Assembly: GCA_963844325.1 (NCBI GenBank)
Contig: CAWJNV010000002.1
Coordinates: 4,774,001 to 4,838,000, forward strand
Source: CADCTQ01 sp963844325
GTDB lineage: Bacteria; Bacteroidota; Bacteroidia; Cytophagales; 172606-1
Direction of reading: 5' to 3'
Length of the DNA: 64,000 nt
The position numbers and the translations under genes are program-made. Below the pieces are notes generated by a model that saw only the letters and a program-made list of their open reading frames with translations, made no database searches and had not been told where the DNA came from. Shown here one piece after another: positions 43,001-51,893 of this stretch; the first letter of the stretch is position 1, and each line of letters begins with the position of its first letter.

Positions 43001-45856
43001 GAAGATGATCCGGACTTCCTGCGGGTGTACCCCGGGGCCGCCCACCTGCTGCACGGTCTCGCGGCGGGTACGTACAAGCTCATGCTGCTGCTCTACGACA
43101 ACTACTACCTGGAGCACGGCGGCGTGCGGGTGGAAAAGAACGGCACCAACTACCAGCGCCTGGAAGCCGCCGCACTGCTGCCGCCCGACGGCAAGAGCCG
43201 GCGGCTCGACAGCCTGGTGACGGCCCTGGTGACCCGTCCCGTGTTCACCGCCCGCGACCAGCGCAGCGATTTGCAGCACATCAAGGAGGCGTACAACCAG
43301 ACCTACAACCTCACCAACCCGGGCAACTACCACCCGGGCGACTTTACCCACTTTGTGCAAGGCGTGGTCACGGACGCCGAATCCGGCCACGCCCTGCCCG
43401 GGGTCAACGTAGTGGTGAAAGGCACGTCGGTGGGCACCATTACGAATGCAGAGGGCGTGTACAGCCTGTTCGCCCCGCCCAACGCGGTGCTGGTGTTTTC
43501 CTTCATCGGCTTCGTTTCCGAAGAAGTGCTCATCGGCCACCGCCCCTCGGTGCCCGCCCGGCTGACGGGCGATGTACAAGCATTGTCGGAAGTGGTGGTG
43601 ATCGGCTACGCTGAGCAGCGCCGCAGGGACCTGACCGGCTCGATAGCTTCGATACAAGGTGCGTTGCAGGGACGGGTTGCCGGCGTTTCGGTTACGGTGC
43701 GGGGTACCCGTTCTGCGTCAGGCAGCAATGAGCCGCTCGTGGTGGTGGACGGCGTGCCCTTCGCGGGGCGGCAAAGCGACCTCGATCCGGACCAGGTGCT
43801 TTCGGTTGAAACGCTGCGGGGCGCCACGGCCGTTGCCCTCTACGGCAGCCCGGGCGCCAACGGGGTTATCGTCATCAGAACCCGCAAAAACCCGCCGGCC
43901 AACCTCGTGGCCGCGTTGCCCGGCGCGCCCATGGACGGGGCCGCCCAGACGGCTTCCCTGCGGAGCCGCTTTTCGGACTACGCCTTCTGGCAGCCCCGCC
44001 TGCGCACGGACCGGGACGGCAAAACTTCCTTCTGGGCCACCTTTCCCGACGACATTACCGGGTGGCGCACCTTCGTGGCGGCCGTGGGTACCAAACGGCG
44101 CATGGGCGTGGCCGAAAGCGGGGTCAAAGCGTTCAAGCCACTGACGGGCAACCTGGCCCTGCCGCGCTTCCTGGTGCAGGGCGACAGCGCCGCCGTCTTC
44201 GGCAAAGTGCTCAACTACACCACCGATACAATTCCCGTCCGGACTGCCTTTGCCGTCAACGACCAGGTTCGCTACCAGCGGTCGGCCCGCGTCACGCATT
44301 CGCTCATCGATACGCTGGTGCTGACGGCGCCGTCCCCCGATTCGCTCCGCGTGAAATACTACGTGCAGAAGGAAGACGGGTACCTCGACGGCGAACTGCG
44401 CCCGGTTCCCGTGTTTGCCCCGGGCGTGCAGGAAACCGTTGGCCGCTTCCTGAACCTGGGCACCGACACCACGCTTACCCTCCGCTTTGACCCTAGGCTG
44501 GGTGAAGTGCACCTGAACGCCCAGGCCGACGTGTTGCAAATCCTGCTCGACGAGATCAACCACGTGCGGCGCTACGAGTACCTGTGCAACGAACAGATGG
44601 CCTCCAAAATCAAGTCGCTGCTGGCCGAAAAGCGCATCCGGGCGTATCTGGGGGAACCCTTCGCCCACGACGACCTGGTACGCCGGCTGGTGCGCAAACT
44701 GGCGGACACCCAGAAAAAAGAGGGTGGCTGGGGCTGGTGGCCCGACGCTCCCTTCAGCGCCTGGATCAGCGCCCACGTGGCGGAGGCGCTGCTGACCGCC
44801 GAAAAGAGCGGCTACCCCGCGGAATTTGACCGGCGGGGGCTCACCGACCAGTTGATCTACGGCCTGGAAGGCGCCCCCCGGGCGGAAGGACTGCGGGCCC
44901 TGCGCCTGCTGCGGGACCTGGACGCGAAGGTGGATTTTGCCCGCTACACCAAACGCCTGGCCCGCGATACGTCCCTTTCCTTCGGGCAATACCTGGAACT
45001 GCTGGAAATCCGCCAGATGACGGGGCAGCCCTACCGGACGGATACTTTGTTCAAGACCCGCAAGCAAACCATGTTCGGCAACTGGTACTGGGGCCGGGAA
45101 AGCAACCACCTGCTGTACAGCGACATTGCGGTGACCCTGACGGCTTACCGCCTCCTCAGACGCCAGGGCGGTCACGCCGCCGAACTGGCCCGCATCCGGG
45201 GTTTTTTGCTCGAAAAACGCCAGGGGGGCGGCTGGCGCAATACCTACGAATCAGCGGCCATTCTCGAAACCATCCTGCCCGACCTGCTCGAAGGGGACCG
45301 CACCGTGCGTCCATCCCGCCTGGAACTGGCCGGGGCCGTGAACGCCGCCGTCGGCACGTTCCCCTACCGGACGACTTTCCGGCCGGGCGACAGTCTGGTG
45401 GTGCGCAAAAGCGGGAACCTGCCGCTGTACCTTACCGCCTACCAGCAGTACCGGAACCCCAGCCCGGAGGAGGTGGAAAAGGACTTTGCGGTGACTACCC
45501 GGTTTGCGGGCCACGGCCCGGGCAAAGCCGTGCTGAAGGCGGGCAAACCCGTGGAGATGCAGGTAGCAGTAACCGTAAAACGCGAATCGGAGTACGTCAT
45601 GATCGAGGTGCCCATTCCGGCGGGCTGTTCGTACGAGGAGAAGCGCAGCCGGCAGTACAACGAGGTGCACCGCGAGTACTTCCGCCACCAGGTGAGCATC
45701 TTCTGCGGCACCCTCCGGGCCGGCAAGTACGTCTTTTCGGTCACGCTGCTGCCCCGCTACTCGGGCAGTTTTACGCTCAACCCGGCCAAAGCCGAACTGA
45801 TGTACTTCCCGGTATTCTTCGGCCGCACCGGGCTCACGAAAGTGACAATTCAATGA
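40025..45856 (+). CDS. alpha-2-macroglobulin-like protein with inserted SusC-type plug
   Basis: 1943 aa. Signal peptide MKKCVLLLLLLSCTHAFSQ. MG-type beta-sandwich domains follow (for example FNQPRYRPGDTVKLKAALFTR and VEAPAVVYPGQQAQIDIAVTDARGRPV). Residues about 1110-1185 are a carboxypeptidase-like domain (VQGVVTDAESGHALPGVNV). Residues about 1190-1285 are a TonB-plug-like segment with the SusC signature (VVIGYAEQRRRDLTGS, LVVVDGVPF, LYGSPGANGVIVIRT). Then comes the A2M core (SFWATFPDDITGWRTF), the thioester motif CNEQ with Cys1521, and an alpha-alpha toroid (KKEGGWGWWPDAPFSAWISAHV). Such proteins trap proteases at the cell envelope; the plug could anchor it or bind partners (inference). No lipobox seen. 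No TonB barrel follows. Confidence 0.88.
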   Translation: MKKCVLLLLLLSCTHAFSQSLETGRRSSPYRYIFRISDDEARTLYRKGMDEVTDAHFRTPVDSFPTGKTYPGKLPVGHYLVAHAEAGQLVYELQSTNRLGVKLLNNRHDLTVHLHDSLGRNVPGASVYLAGKRVPYRPRIGGYQLRKTNRRGLLAVTYRGFTSYHSVQTSFKATRLRRTLNRVLYSVPVRYTWQPFRDAYQSIRRGYPQGLVERVVNLFDSYRREERFTQKHRGFVAFNQPRYRPGDTVKLKAALFTRKGKPLDRQVSLRLQGPDKSTRLTTLKPYRKGAYAYQFVLHDSLKLSLDRHYYLHLDNPRGKTYLENDFKYEDYELKTNTFALRSAQPEHHHGQPLALYLKGIDENDLNLLDARVELTVLPGPVLHLAAHRVFVPDTLWQHKQALEPVGETKIVLPDSLFPKTSLAYTVEAVFLNAGNERHTRQLSLRYHYRADQLRLELKNDSLRAAFLSDGQPVPRAARLTAFAETGDTLFTQTVQLPFAGRVNPYVHHYEAAADTLTAHLQLAAEEPLLQCNSDRTADSVFIHLQNPRRLPCWYTIYRGNTRVQAGHGDSLRFAARERRGRPYFVSVQYVWQGVVKEEEFEVPFAKKQLRIRVEAPAVVYPGQQAQIDIAVTDARGRPVADADVTAYALTKKFPEAAPPAVPDFSRSYRSRKLYNTFRFREEREEPDREGATALDYAAWRGRLGLDSLAFYQFLYPAQGVYRYEMPVPDSLTQLAPFVVQNGQVLPVNLLWVDKRPAYIRTAGPGERYAFPLDSGYHALTLRTPTCRIELDSVYVPYGKKLILSADTRVPHPRKRTEAVSATLSRQELNLLSYYLFSYRNNFGNTYSYLKQDNRVFPLSPAAPVGALTLGPVYPRVTKMIRKDGLQTEFVYEPGYEYDFGPGLLKMRSLREYPYKFFSFPDPGLIQPDFRALAWTEREIDSLWRRATQVQVSTREYFENPTSTEYGAGKLVLHQVRYPGRELRPVKRVLLLKEDDPDFLRVYPGAAHLLHGLAAGTYKLMLLLYDNYYLEHGGVRVEKNGTNYQRLEAAALLPPDGKSRRLDSLVTALVTRPVFTARDQRSDLQHIKEAYNQTYNLTNPGNYHPGDFTHFVQGVVTDAESGHALPGVNVVVKGTSVGTITNAEGVYSLFAPPNAVLVFSFIGFVSEEVLIGHRPSVPARLTGDVQALSEVVVIGYAEQRRRDLTGSIASIQGALQGRVAGVSVTVRGTRSASGSNEPLVVVDGVPFAGRQSDLDPDQVLSVETLRGATAVALYGSPGANGVIVIRTRKNPPANLVAALPGAPMDGAAQTASLRSRFSDYAFWQPRLRTDRDGKTSFWATFPDDITGWRTFVAAVGTKRRMGVAESGVKAFKPLTGNLALPRFLVQGDSAAVFGKVLNYTTDTIPVRTAFAVNDQVRYQRSARVTHSLIDTLVLTAPSPDSLRVKYYVQKEDGYLDGELRPVPVFAPGVQETVGRFLNLGTDTTLTLRFDPRLGEVHLNAQADVLQILLDEINHVRRYEYLCNEQMASKIKSLLAEKRIRAYLGEPFAHDDLVRRLVRKLADTQKKEGGWGWWPDAPFSAWISAHVAEALLTAEKSGYPAEFDRRGLTDQLIYGLEGAPRAEGLRALRLLRDLDAKVDFARYTKRLARDTSLSFGQYLELLEIRQMTGQPYRTDTLFKTRKQTMFGNWYWGRESNHLLYSDIAVTLTAYRLLRRQGGHAAELARIRGFLLEKRQGGGWRNTYESAAILETILPDLLEGDRTVRPSRLELAGAVNAAVGTFPYRTTFRPGDSLVVRKSGNLPLYLTAYQQYRNPSPEEVEKDFAVTTRFAGHGPGKAVLKAGKPVEMQVAVTVKRESEYVMIEVPIPAGCSYEEKRSRQYNEVHREYFRHQVSIFCGTLRAGKYVFSVTLLPRYSGSFTLNPAKAELMYFPVFFGRTGLTKVTIQ

Positions 45857-45860
45857 ACGC

Positions 45861-45899
45861 TCCGCCTGCACTTACTCAATTTCCGCCTGCACTTACTCA
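45861..45899. repeat. 18-nt direct repeat after the macroglobulin gene
   Basis: TCCGCCTGCACTTACTCA occurs at 45861-45878 and 45882-45899, starting 4 nt after the stop codon. Unlike most other arrays there is no inverted arm. Confidence 0.85.
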
Positions 45900-46189
45900 T
45901 CTGCCCCGTGGTACTGCCCTTTGGCGCTTGCCGGCGTCTGGCCTTTTAAGTACCTTGAAGCCACCAGCTTTCACGAAACTTTCCGGCCACTCCATGAACC
46001 TCGCGCGGCCGGTAGTTTAAGAAACCACCACTCCGGAGAAGCATCCTTTTGCCCCGTTCCCGCCGGACCGGTTTGTGTTCCCCCGAGCATCGGCACACAC
46101 GCTGCGTCCCGCTTTTGCGTTGCCGTTCCATTGCCGTGTTACCCCTGCTGCCAATCGTCTTTCCTTTATTTTTTAAACCACTACACGCT
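45900..46189. other. leader region of the T9SS cargo gene
   Basis: About 290 bp. The reading frame is open from 46049 into the cargo gene but begins in atypical Arg/Cys-rich sequence, so it is treated as noncoding. No clear promoter. Confidence 0.4.
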
Positions 46190-49100
46190 ATGCAACCTCT
46201 TTACAACCATTCGGCATTCCAACGCTTTGCCGCCGCAGTGACCGCGTTGCTCCTGGCGGGCACGGGCCTCCTGGCCCAGCCGGTGCTGGTGAAAGACATC
46301 AACGCCAACCCGCAGCCGTCGTACGACTACCTGCTTCCCAAAGACCTGGTGAACGTGAACGGCGTACTCTACTTTGCGGCCGACAACGGGACCATCGGCG
46401 GGGAGCTTTTCAAGAGCGACGGCACGGTCGCCGGCACCGTGCTCATCAAAGACCTCAACCCGGGCGCCAGCAGCTCGAACCCCACGGGCTTCGCGGCCGT
46501 GAACGGCGTGGTGTATTTTGCCGCCACCGATGCCCTCGGGGGGCGTGAACTCTACAAAACCAACGGCACCGCCGCCGGCACCGTCCGGGTCAAAGACATC
46601 AACCCCGGGACGGCCGGTTCCTCCCCCGCCGACCTGGTCGCCCTCAACGGCGCGCTGTACTTTTCGGCCGACGACGGCACGGGCGGGCGGGAGTTGTGGA
46701 AGAGCAACGGCACGGCCACCGGCACGGTGCGGGTAAAGGACATCTGGCCGGGGGCCACCGGCTCGGACCCCGCCTCGCTGGCCGTACGCAACGGCATCCT
46801 CTACTTCGCGGCGGCGGCCGATACGATTACGCACGGCCGCGAACTCTGGAAGAGCAACGGCACGGCGTCGGGCACGGTACTGGTCAAGGACATCAACCCG
46901 GGCGCCAAGGGTTCGCACCCCGACTGGCTCACCAACGTGGACAACGTGCTGTATTTTTCGGCCAACGACGGCAGCAAGGGCTACGAACTCTGGCGGAGCG
47001 ACGGCACGGCCGCCGGAACGGCGCTGGAGGCAGACCTGGAGCCGGGCCGCTACCTGGGCTACGAACGGGGGTTCGTCACCAGCTCCAGCCCGACCCACCT
47101 GACCAACGTCAACGGCACGCTTTTCTTTTCGGCTTTCACGACGGAATACGGCCGGGAACCCTGGAAGCGTGACGCCACGGGCCCGGCCATGGTGGCCGAC
47201 CTTGAACCGAGGGGCGAATTTCATTGGGAACGCATTGACTACCAATGGGTGGAATTCTATTATCCCTACGGCTCGGAGCCTGATCAATTGACCAATGTCA
47301 ACGGAACCCTATACTTCAAAGCCTCCACGTACTCGGCGGACGATAATTCGGATTTCCGCGGCATCCTTAAGACGGACGGAACGACGGTTACGGAGGTAAA
47401 GGAAATCCCCGGCCTGGAGGGCTTCGCCGCCCTCAACGGCACGCTGTACTTCCGGACTACGGTCAGCAGCACCGACGAACTCTGGAAAAGCAACGGCACC
47501 GCCGCCGGCACCACGCTGGTCAAAAGCATCGGCCATCCTTTTGACCATACCTTCGGTTCGAACCCCACCAACCTGACGTACGTGAACGGTACGCTTTACT
47601 TTTCGGCCCAGGAAACGGCCGACGCCTGGTCCTTGTGGAAAACCAACGGAACGGCCGCGGGTACAACCAGGGTAAAGGACGCCGCCGCCCTCGGCAGCAC
47701 CATCCTCCCTTACCAGTCTTCCTTCGTGGGCCTCAATGGCACGCTTTACTTTACCTTTTCGGCCAATTACGTACAGTTCGCCCTCTGGAAAAGTGATGGC
47801 ACCCCGTCGGGCACGGTGAAACTGCTCGACATCGGCGGGGCGGCCAACCTGGTCACCCTCAACGGGATGCTTTACTTTACCAACGACAAGGGGCTCTGGC
47901 GAAGCGACGGGACGGCGGCCGGCACGCAGGTGATCAAAAGCGGCACGGCCGGGCAGTTGCTCAGGATCAATAGCACACTGTACTTCGTGCTCGACGACGG
48001 CGCCAGCGGCGCGGAAGTATGGAAGAGCACCGGCACCGCCGCGGGCACCTCGCGCCTCAAAGACATCAATCCCGGCCCGGGTACTTCTTCCCCCGGTTCG
48101 CTGGTCAACGTGAACGGCACCCTGTTTTTTATAGCCTCGACGGCGCCCTTGGCAGAACCGCATTATTTGTGGAAGAGCAACGGCACCGCGACGGGTACGG
48201 TGCCGGTAAAAGTCCTGCCGAGCGCCAACTCCTACGAGTTCACCCCGGTGGGCAACCTGCTGTTCTTCGTGAGCGAAGATGTGGAGCACGGCCGGGAAAT
48301 CTGGAAGAGTGACGGCACCGCCGCCGGTACGGCAATGGTCAAGGACATTCTGCCGGGCCCCGACGGCTCCTATCCCTACGAACTGGCCAGCGCCAAAGGC
48401 GCCCTGTATTTTGCCATCAACGGTGGTGCGGCCCAGGGAATGTGGCGGAGCGACGGGACGGCGGCCGGCACCGTACTGGTCAAAAGCAAGCTGATTCCCA
48501 CCGGCATCACCGAGGTGAACAATACGCTCTTTTTCGGCGGGTGGGAAACCGACGGCTTTTACCTGTGTCGGAGTGACGGCACCACGGCCGGTACGGTCCT
48601 GCTCCGGGACGCCGCCTCGGGCGCCAAACTGCGGATCGACAATTACTCTTCCCAGTTCGCCGACGCCAACGGCGTACTCTACGTGAAGGCTGACAACGAC
48701 ATTACCGGCCCGGAACTCTGGCGGTACGACGCCGCGGGCTGTACCACGCCGCTGGCTTCGCCGGCGCTGGCCGGCAGTACGGTGTGCGCCAATGCCAACG
48801 GCACCGTCACGGTAAAAGCGTCCCAGGCCGGCGTTACCTACCGGGTGTATTACGGCACTTCGCCCATCGGGCCGGCCGTCAAGAGCCCGGGCGGCGACCT
48901 GGCGCTGACCATTCCCGCCGTCAACCTGTCAACCGGTGCCAACGCCTTCTCGGTGAGGGCGTTCGGTTGCGTGGAAACCACCCTCACGCAGACCGCAACG
49001 GTTACCGTGCAGCCTCCCCTTACGGCCCCGGCCGCGGCGGGGGCAACGGTCCAAAGCGGGCAAACGGCCACGCTGACGGCCAGCGGAGCCCCGGCCGGCG

Positions 49101-50476
49101 CCTCCTACCGCTGGTACACGGCCGCTACGGGCGGCACCCTGCTCTTTACCGGGACTACGTACCAGACCCCTGCGTTGGCGGCAACCACTGCCTACTACGT
49201 AGCGGTTTACCTGGCTCCCTGCGGGGAAAGCAGCCGGACCAAAGTGACCGTTACCGTCAATGCGGCGGCGGCGGGTACTTTCCGGGTGAATGCCGGCGGC
49301 AACGCGTTCTCCACCATTGATGCGCGCAGCTTCGCGCCCGATGGGTACTTCTCGGGCGGCTCGGTGTCCACGGCAACCACGCTGGGCATCGGCGGCACGG
49401 CCGATGACTACCTCTACCAGACGGGCCGGCACGGCACCTCGTTTTCCTACAACTTCCCCACCGGCAACGGTTCGTACGACGTAGTGCTGCACTTTGCCGA
49501 GACGTACTTCGGCAACACCGCCCCGGGCGGGATTGGGTCGCGGAAGTTCCACGTCAACGCGGAAGGCGCGCGGAAACTGACCGACTATGACGTGTTTGCC
49601 CGGGCCGGCGGCGCCCTGCGGGTAGCCCAGGAAACGTTCCGGGTCACCGTTGCGGACGGCACGCTGAACCTGGCTTTCCTCAAGGGCGCGGCCGACAACC
49701 CGGCCGTCAAAGCCATTGAAGTGCTGCCCGCCGGCAGTGCCCTGGCCATCAACGCGGGCGGAGGCGCCTTTACCACGGGTGCCGGCAAGCGGTTCGCGGC
49801 GGACGTGTACTACGCCTCGGGCACCGTATCGAGCATCCCCGGCGGGGAAGTGGCGGGCACCACCGACGACGCCCTCTACCACAATGCCCGGGTTGGGGTG
49901 TTCTCCTACGGAATCCCGACCGGCAGCGGCACCTTCAACGTAGTGTTGCACTTCAACGAAACCTGGTTCGGTTACCGGACGGCCGGCGGCGCGGGGTCCC
50001 GCAAATTCAACGTGTTTGCGGAAGGCGTAAAACGGCTTTCGGAGTTCGACGTGTTTGCCGCGGCCGGCGGCGCCATGCGGGCCGTTACCCGGACCATGCA
50101 GGTAACGGTTACGGACGGCATTCTGAACCTCTACTTCTCGAAAGGGTTGGCCGACAACCCCCTCGTCTCGGCCGTGGAAGTACTGCCGGTGGCCGGCGCG
50201 CGGCTGGCGGGTGAACCGGAATCCGAAGCGGGGCAGGTAAGCCTGTACCCGAACCCGGCAACGGACAAGCTTTTCATCAAACTGCCCTTCGCTGCCCGCC
50301 AGGTACAGGCTACCGCCGTGACGGACGGCGCGGGCCGGGTGCTGCTGCGCGATGCGCACCGGCAGACGGGCGAAGCCGAATTGGAGATCCGGGTGGAAAG
50401 TTTACCGGAGGGCCTTTACGTGCTGCAACTCCGCACGGATGACGGCATCCGGAACGTTAAGTTTCTGAAGCAGTAG
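46190..50476 (+). CDS. large secreted protein: ELWKSDGT repeats, two malectin-like domains, T9SS signal
   Basis: 1428 aa from MQPLYNHSAFQRF with signal peptide ending TGLLAQP. Residues about 25-845 are roughly 18 repeats of the form GxLYFxA..GxELWKSDGTAAGTVLVKDI, expected to fold as a beta-propeller-like array. An Ig-like/SprB-like region follows (about 860-1020), then two malectin-type modules (RVNAGGNAFSTID and AINAGGGAFTTGA, each with LHFAET or LHFNET) that bind carbohydrate. The C-terminal T9SS type A sorting domain is LYPNPATDKLFIKLP ... GLYVLQLRTDDG. Exported to the cell surface or medium. Confidence 0.92.
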   Translation: MQPLYNHSAFQRFAAAVTALLLAGTGLLAQPVLVKDINANPQPSYDYLLPKDLVNVNGVLYFAADNGTIGGELFKSDGTVAGTVLIKDLNPGASSSNPTGFAAVNGVVYFAATDALGGRELYKTNGTAAGTVRVKDINPGTAGSSPADLVALNGALYFSADDGTGGRELWKSNGTATGTVRVKDIWPGATGSDPASLAVRNGILYFAAAADTITHGRELWKSNGTASGTVLVKDINPGAKGSHPDWLTNVDNVLYFSANDGSKGYELWRSDGTAAGTALEADLEPGRYLGYERGFVTSSSPTHLTNVNGTLFFSAFTTEYGREPWKRDATGPAMVADLEPRGEFHWERIDYQWVEFYYPYGSEPDQLTNVNGTLYFKASTYSADDNSDFRGILKTDGTTVTEVKEIPGLEGFAALNGTLYFRTTVSSTDELWKSNGTAAGTTLVKSIGHPFDHTFGSNPTNLTYVNGTLYFSAQETADAWSLWKTNGTAAGTTRVKDAAALGSTILPYQSSFVGLNGTLYFTFSANYVQFALWKSDGTPSGTVKLLDIGGAANLVTLNGMLYFTNDKGLWRSDGTAAGTQVIKSGTAGQLLRINSTLYFVLDDGASGAEVWKSTGTAAGTSRLKDINPGPGTSSPGSLVNVNGTLFFIASTAPLAEPHYLWKSNGTATGTVPVKVLPSANSYEFTPVGNLLFFVSEDVEHGREIWKSDGTAAGTAMVKDILPGPDGSYPYELASAKGALYFAINGGAAQGMWRSDGTAAGTVLVKSKLIPTGITEVNNTLFFGGWETDGFYLCRSDGTTAGTVLLRDAASGAKLRIDNYSSQFADANGVLYVKADNDITGPELWRYDAAGCTTPLASPALAGSTVCANANGTVTVKASQAGVTYRVYYGTSPIGPAVKSPGGDLALTIPAVNLSTGANAFSVRAFGCVETTLTQTATVTVQPPLTAPAAAGATVQSGQTATLTASGAPAGASYRWYTAATGGTLLFTGTTYQTPALAATTAYYVAVYLAPCGESSRTKVTVTVNAAAAGTFRVNAGGNAFSTIDARSFAPDGYFSGGSVSTATTLGIGGTADDYLYQTGRHGTSFSYNFPTGNGSYDVVLHFAETYFGNTAPGGIGSRKFHVNAEGARKLTDYDVFARAGGALRVAQETFRVTVADGTLNLAFLKGAADNPAVKAIEVLPAGSALAINAGGGAFTTGAGKRFAADVYYASGTVSSIPGGEVAGTTDDALYHNARVGVFSYGIPTGSGTFNVVLHFNETWFGYRTAGGAGSRKFNVFAEGVKRLSEFDVFAAAGGAMRAVTRTMQVTVTDGILNLYFSKGLADNPLVSAVEVLPVAGARLAGEPESEAGQVSLYPNPATDKLFIKLPFAARQVQATAVTDGAGRVLLRDAHRQTGEAELEIRVESLPEGLYVLQLRTDDGIRNVKFLKQ

Positions 50477-50495
50477 TTGTCCTAGCATGCAAACA

Positions 50496-50532
50496 AAAAC
50501 CCCGTCCACGAGGAACGGGGTTTTCGTTTTTT
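50496..50532 (+). terminator. intrinsic terminator of the cargo gene
   Basis: Stem AAAACCCCGT/ACGGGGTTTT around CCACGAGGA, then CGTTTTTT. Confidence 0.85.
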
Positions 50533-50604
50533 CCGGGTCTTTCCGGCGAAGCGGTACCGGCCCGTATGCAGCCGGTCTCGTGATTATCTGAATTGACAGG
50601 GAAG

Positions 50605-50654
50605 GTTGAATAGCGGTATGGTTATATGGCTGAATGGCTATATAGTTGGTCGCT
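50605..50654. repeat. single-armed heptamer array
   Basis: Reads GGTTGAA, TAGCGGT, ATGGTTA, TATGGCT, GAATGGC, TATATAG. Words resemble those at 19609-19735. It lies in the gap between two convergent genes. Confidence 0.6.
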
Positions 50655-50682
50655 GTAATTTTAATGCCCTCCGTGGGCACCA

Positions 50683-50946
50683 CTACGGGTTGCCCGACCC
50701 GGTAGACGTCGCCAGGCCGGCCGCACCGGGAGATTGGGCGCCCAACTTCAGGGTGGAGGGGATCACGTTGGCGTCCAGCAGGAAGTTCCGCCCGTAGCCT
50801 TCCCGTTTCAACAGCATGACCATCACCCCCTCGTAAGGCTTTTCGGCCAGCAACCGGTCAAAGAAATTCCTGGCCGCTTCCAACTCCCCAAAATCTTTTT
50901 GCAGTACACTCTTCCCAACGGTACGCGTAACAAACACGGTGAACAT
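50683..50946 (-). CDS. small hypothetical protein
   Basis: 87 aa. MFTVFVTRTVGKSVLQKDFGELEAARNFFDRL then KPYEGVMVMLLKREGYGRNFLLDANVIPSTLKLG: an alpha/beta pattern with good coding character and a hydrophobic core. The last 20 residues are Gly/Ala/Ser-rich. No motif recognised. It stands in a group of small uncharacterised genes with the two next ones. Confidence 0.6.
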   Translation of the reverse strand: MFTVFVTRTVGKSVLQKDFGELEAARNFFDRLLAEKPYEGVMVMLLKREGYGRNFLLDANVIPSTLKLGAQSPGAAGLATSTGSGNP

Positions 50947-51219
50947 CAGAACAAATGAACTTTAGCCTGGTTGTAAGTACTGCAATTAACGAAATTGTGA
51001 ATAATTCAGGTACGCTTGCGCCCGGTAAAAATACGGAAGTCGGCTTTTTTCGGTATTTTTACGGAGAAGCTGTTGCCGCGTAAGCACAACAACCGCCCGT
51101 TGGCAGTGACGGCACCGGCTCACGCCGCCTCCCGACCGAGAACTTTTCGGGCGGTAAAATTGTAAGAAATGAGGACGCGGGTACTGTGCTGCCCGGCCCT
51201 CGCCTAAAAGTACGCCTCC

Positions 51220-51501
51220 ATGCAAACCCTGCTCAAGCGGCTGTTCCGCCGAAAACCGACCCGCAACGTGACCGTAACCCTGCTGATGCTGGAGGAGCGT
51301 GACTGGCTGGCGTTCGTCACCGAACAGCCAACCCTCAACGCCCGGGGACCGTTTCCCGCGACGGCCGTGCGGCGGGTCGAAAAGGCCCTGCGGGTACAGG
51401 CCCGGCGCGCCGGCAGCCGCCAGCGGCCCTACGTGGCGGGCATCGTCTTCGAAAAAATTTCCCTCGACTCACTCTTTCACTCACCCCTGCGTCCGCTATG
51501 A
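51220..51501 (+). CDS. small basic hypothetical protein
   Basis: 93 aa, strongly basic (LLKRLFRRKPTRNVTVTLLMLEERDWLAF at the start; RRVEKALRVQARRAGSRQRPY in the middle). No signal peptide. Its stop overlaps the next start (ATGA at 51498-51501), so the pair is translationally coupled. Function unknown; could be a nucleic-acid-associated or partner protein. Confidence 0.6.
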   Translation: MQTLLKRLFRRKPTRNVTVTLLMLEERDWLAFVTEQPTLNARGPFPATAVRRVEKALRVQARRAGSRQRPYVAGIVFEKISLDSLFHSPLRPL

Positions 51502-51785
51502 AAAAGCAGTTTTTTTTCAAGGAATACCTCATTGCGGGCGACGACCAGACCCGTACCGTTCGGGGCGTAGCTACCCTGGAAGTGGACTTCGCCCAGATTG
51601 AACAGGAACTGCCCGTGAACGCCCAGATCAAGATGGAAACCGTGCAGACGGTCATCGAAGGCGGTCGTTTCATCGTGTACGGAGAGTACGCCCTGCCGTC
51701 CGCCCTCGAAGAAATCGTAGCCCGCGAATCCATCGACATCGAAGAGGTACTCGGCGACCAGGAAACGCTGCCTTCGCTCAATTGA
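51498..51785 (+). CDS. small acidic hypothetical protein
   Basis: 95 aa, acidic, complementing the basic protein encoded just before it and overlapping it by 4 nt. MKKQFFFKEYLIAGDDQTRTVRGVATLEVDFAQIEQELP is predicted beta/alpha, and the C-terminus is DIEEVLGDQETLPSLN. The opposite charges and the coupling suggest a complex of the two (inference). The palindrome starts on its last base. Confidence 0.62.
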   Translation: MKKQFFFKEYLIAGDDQTRTVRGVATLEVDFAQIEQELPVNAQIKMETVQTVIEGGRFIVYGEYALPSALEEIVARESIDIEEVLGDQETLPSLN

Positions 51786-51887
51786 GTTCATGAGTTTAAA
51801 GTTCATGAGTTTATGAGTTTAAAGTGAATACGCGACTGTAAAACAGGCGCTTACCACTCATAAACTTTAAACTCATAAACTCATGAA
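51785..51887. repeat. ATGAGTTT-word palindrome between convergent genes
   Basis: Arms 51802-51825 and 51864-51887 are perfect 24-bp reverse complements; further words extend left to the stop codon. The same vocabulary recurs at 53954-54072. Confidence 0.92.
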
Positions 51888-51893
51888 TTTTCT

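Noticed and set aside
40307..43657. 1116-aa minus-strand ORF
   Set aside because: Antisense shadow of the GC-rich macroglobulin gene; no domain pattern.
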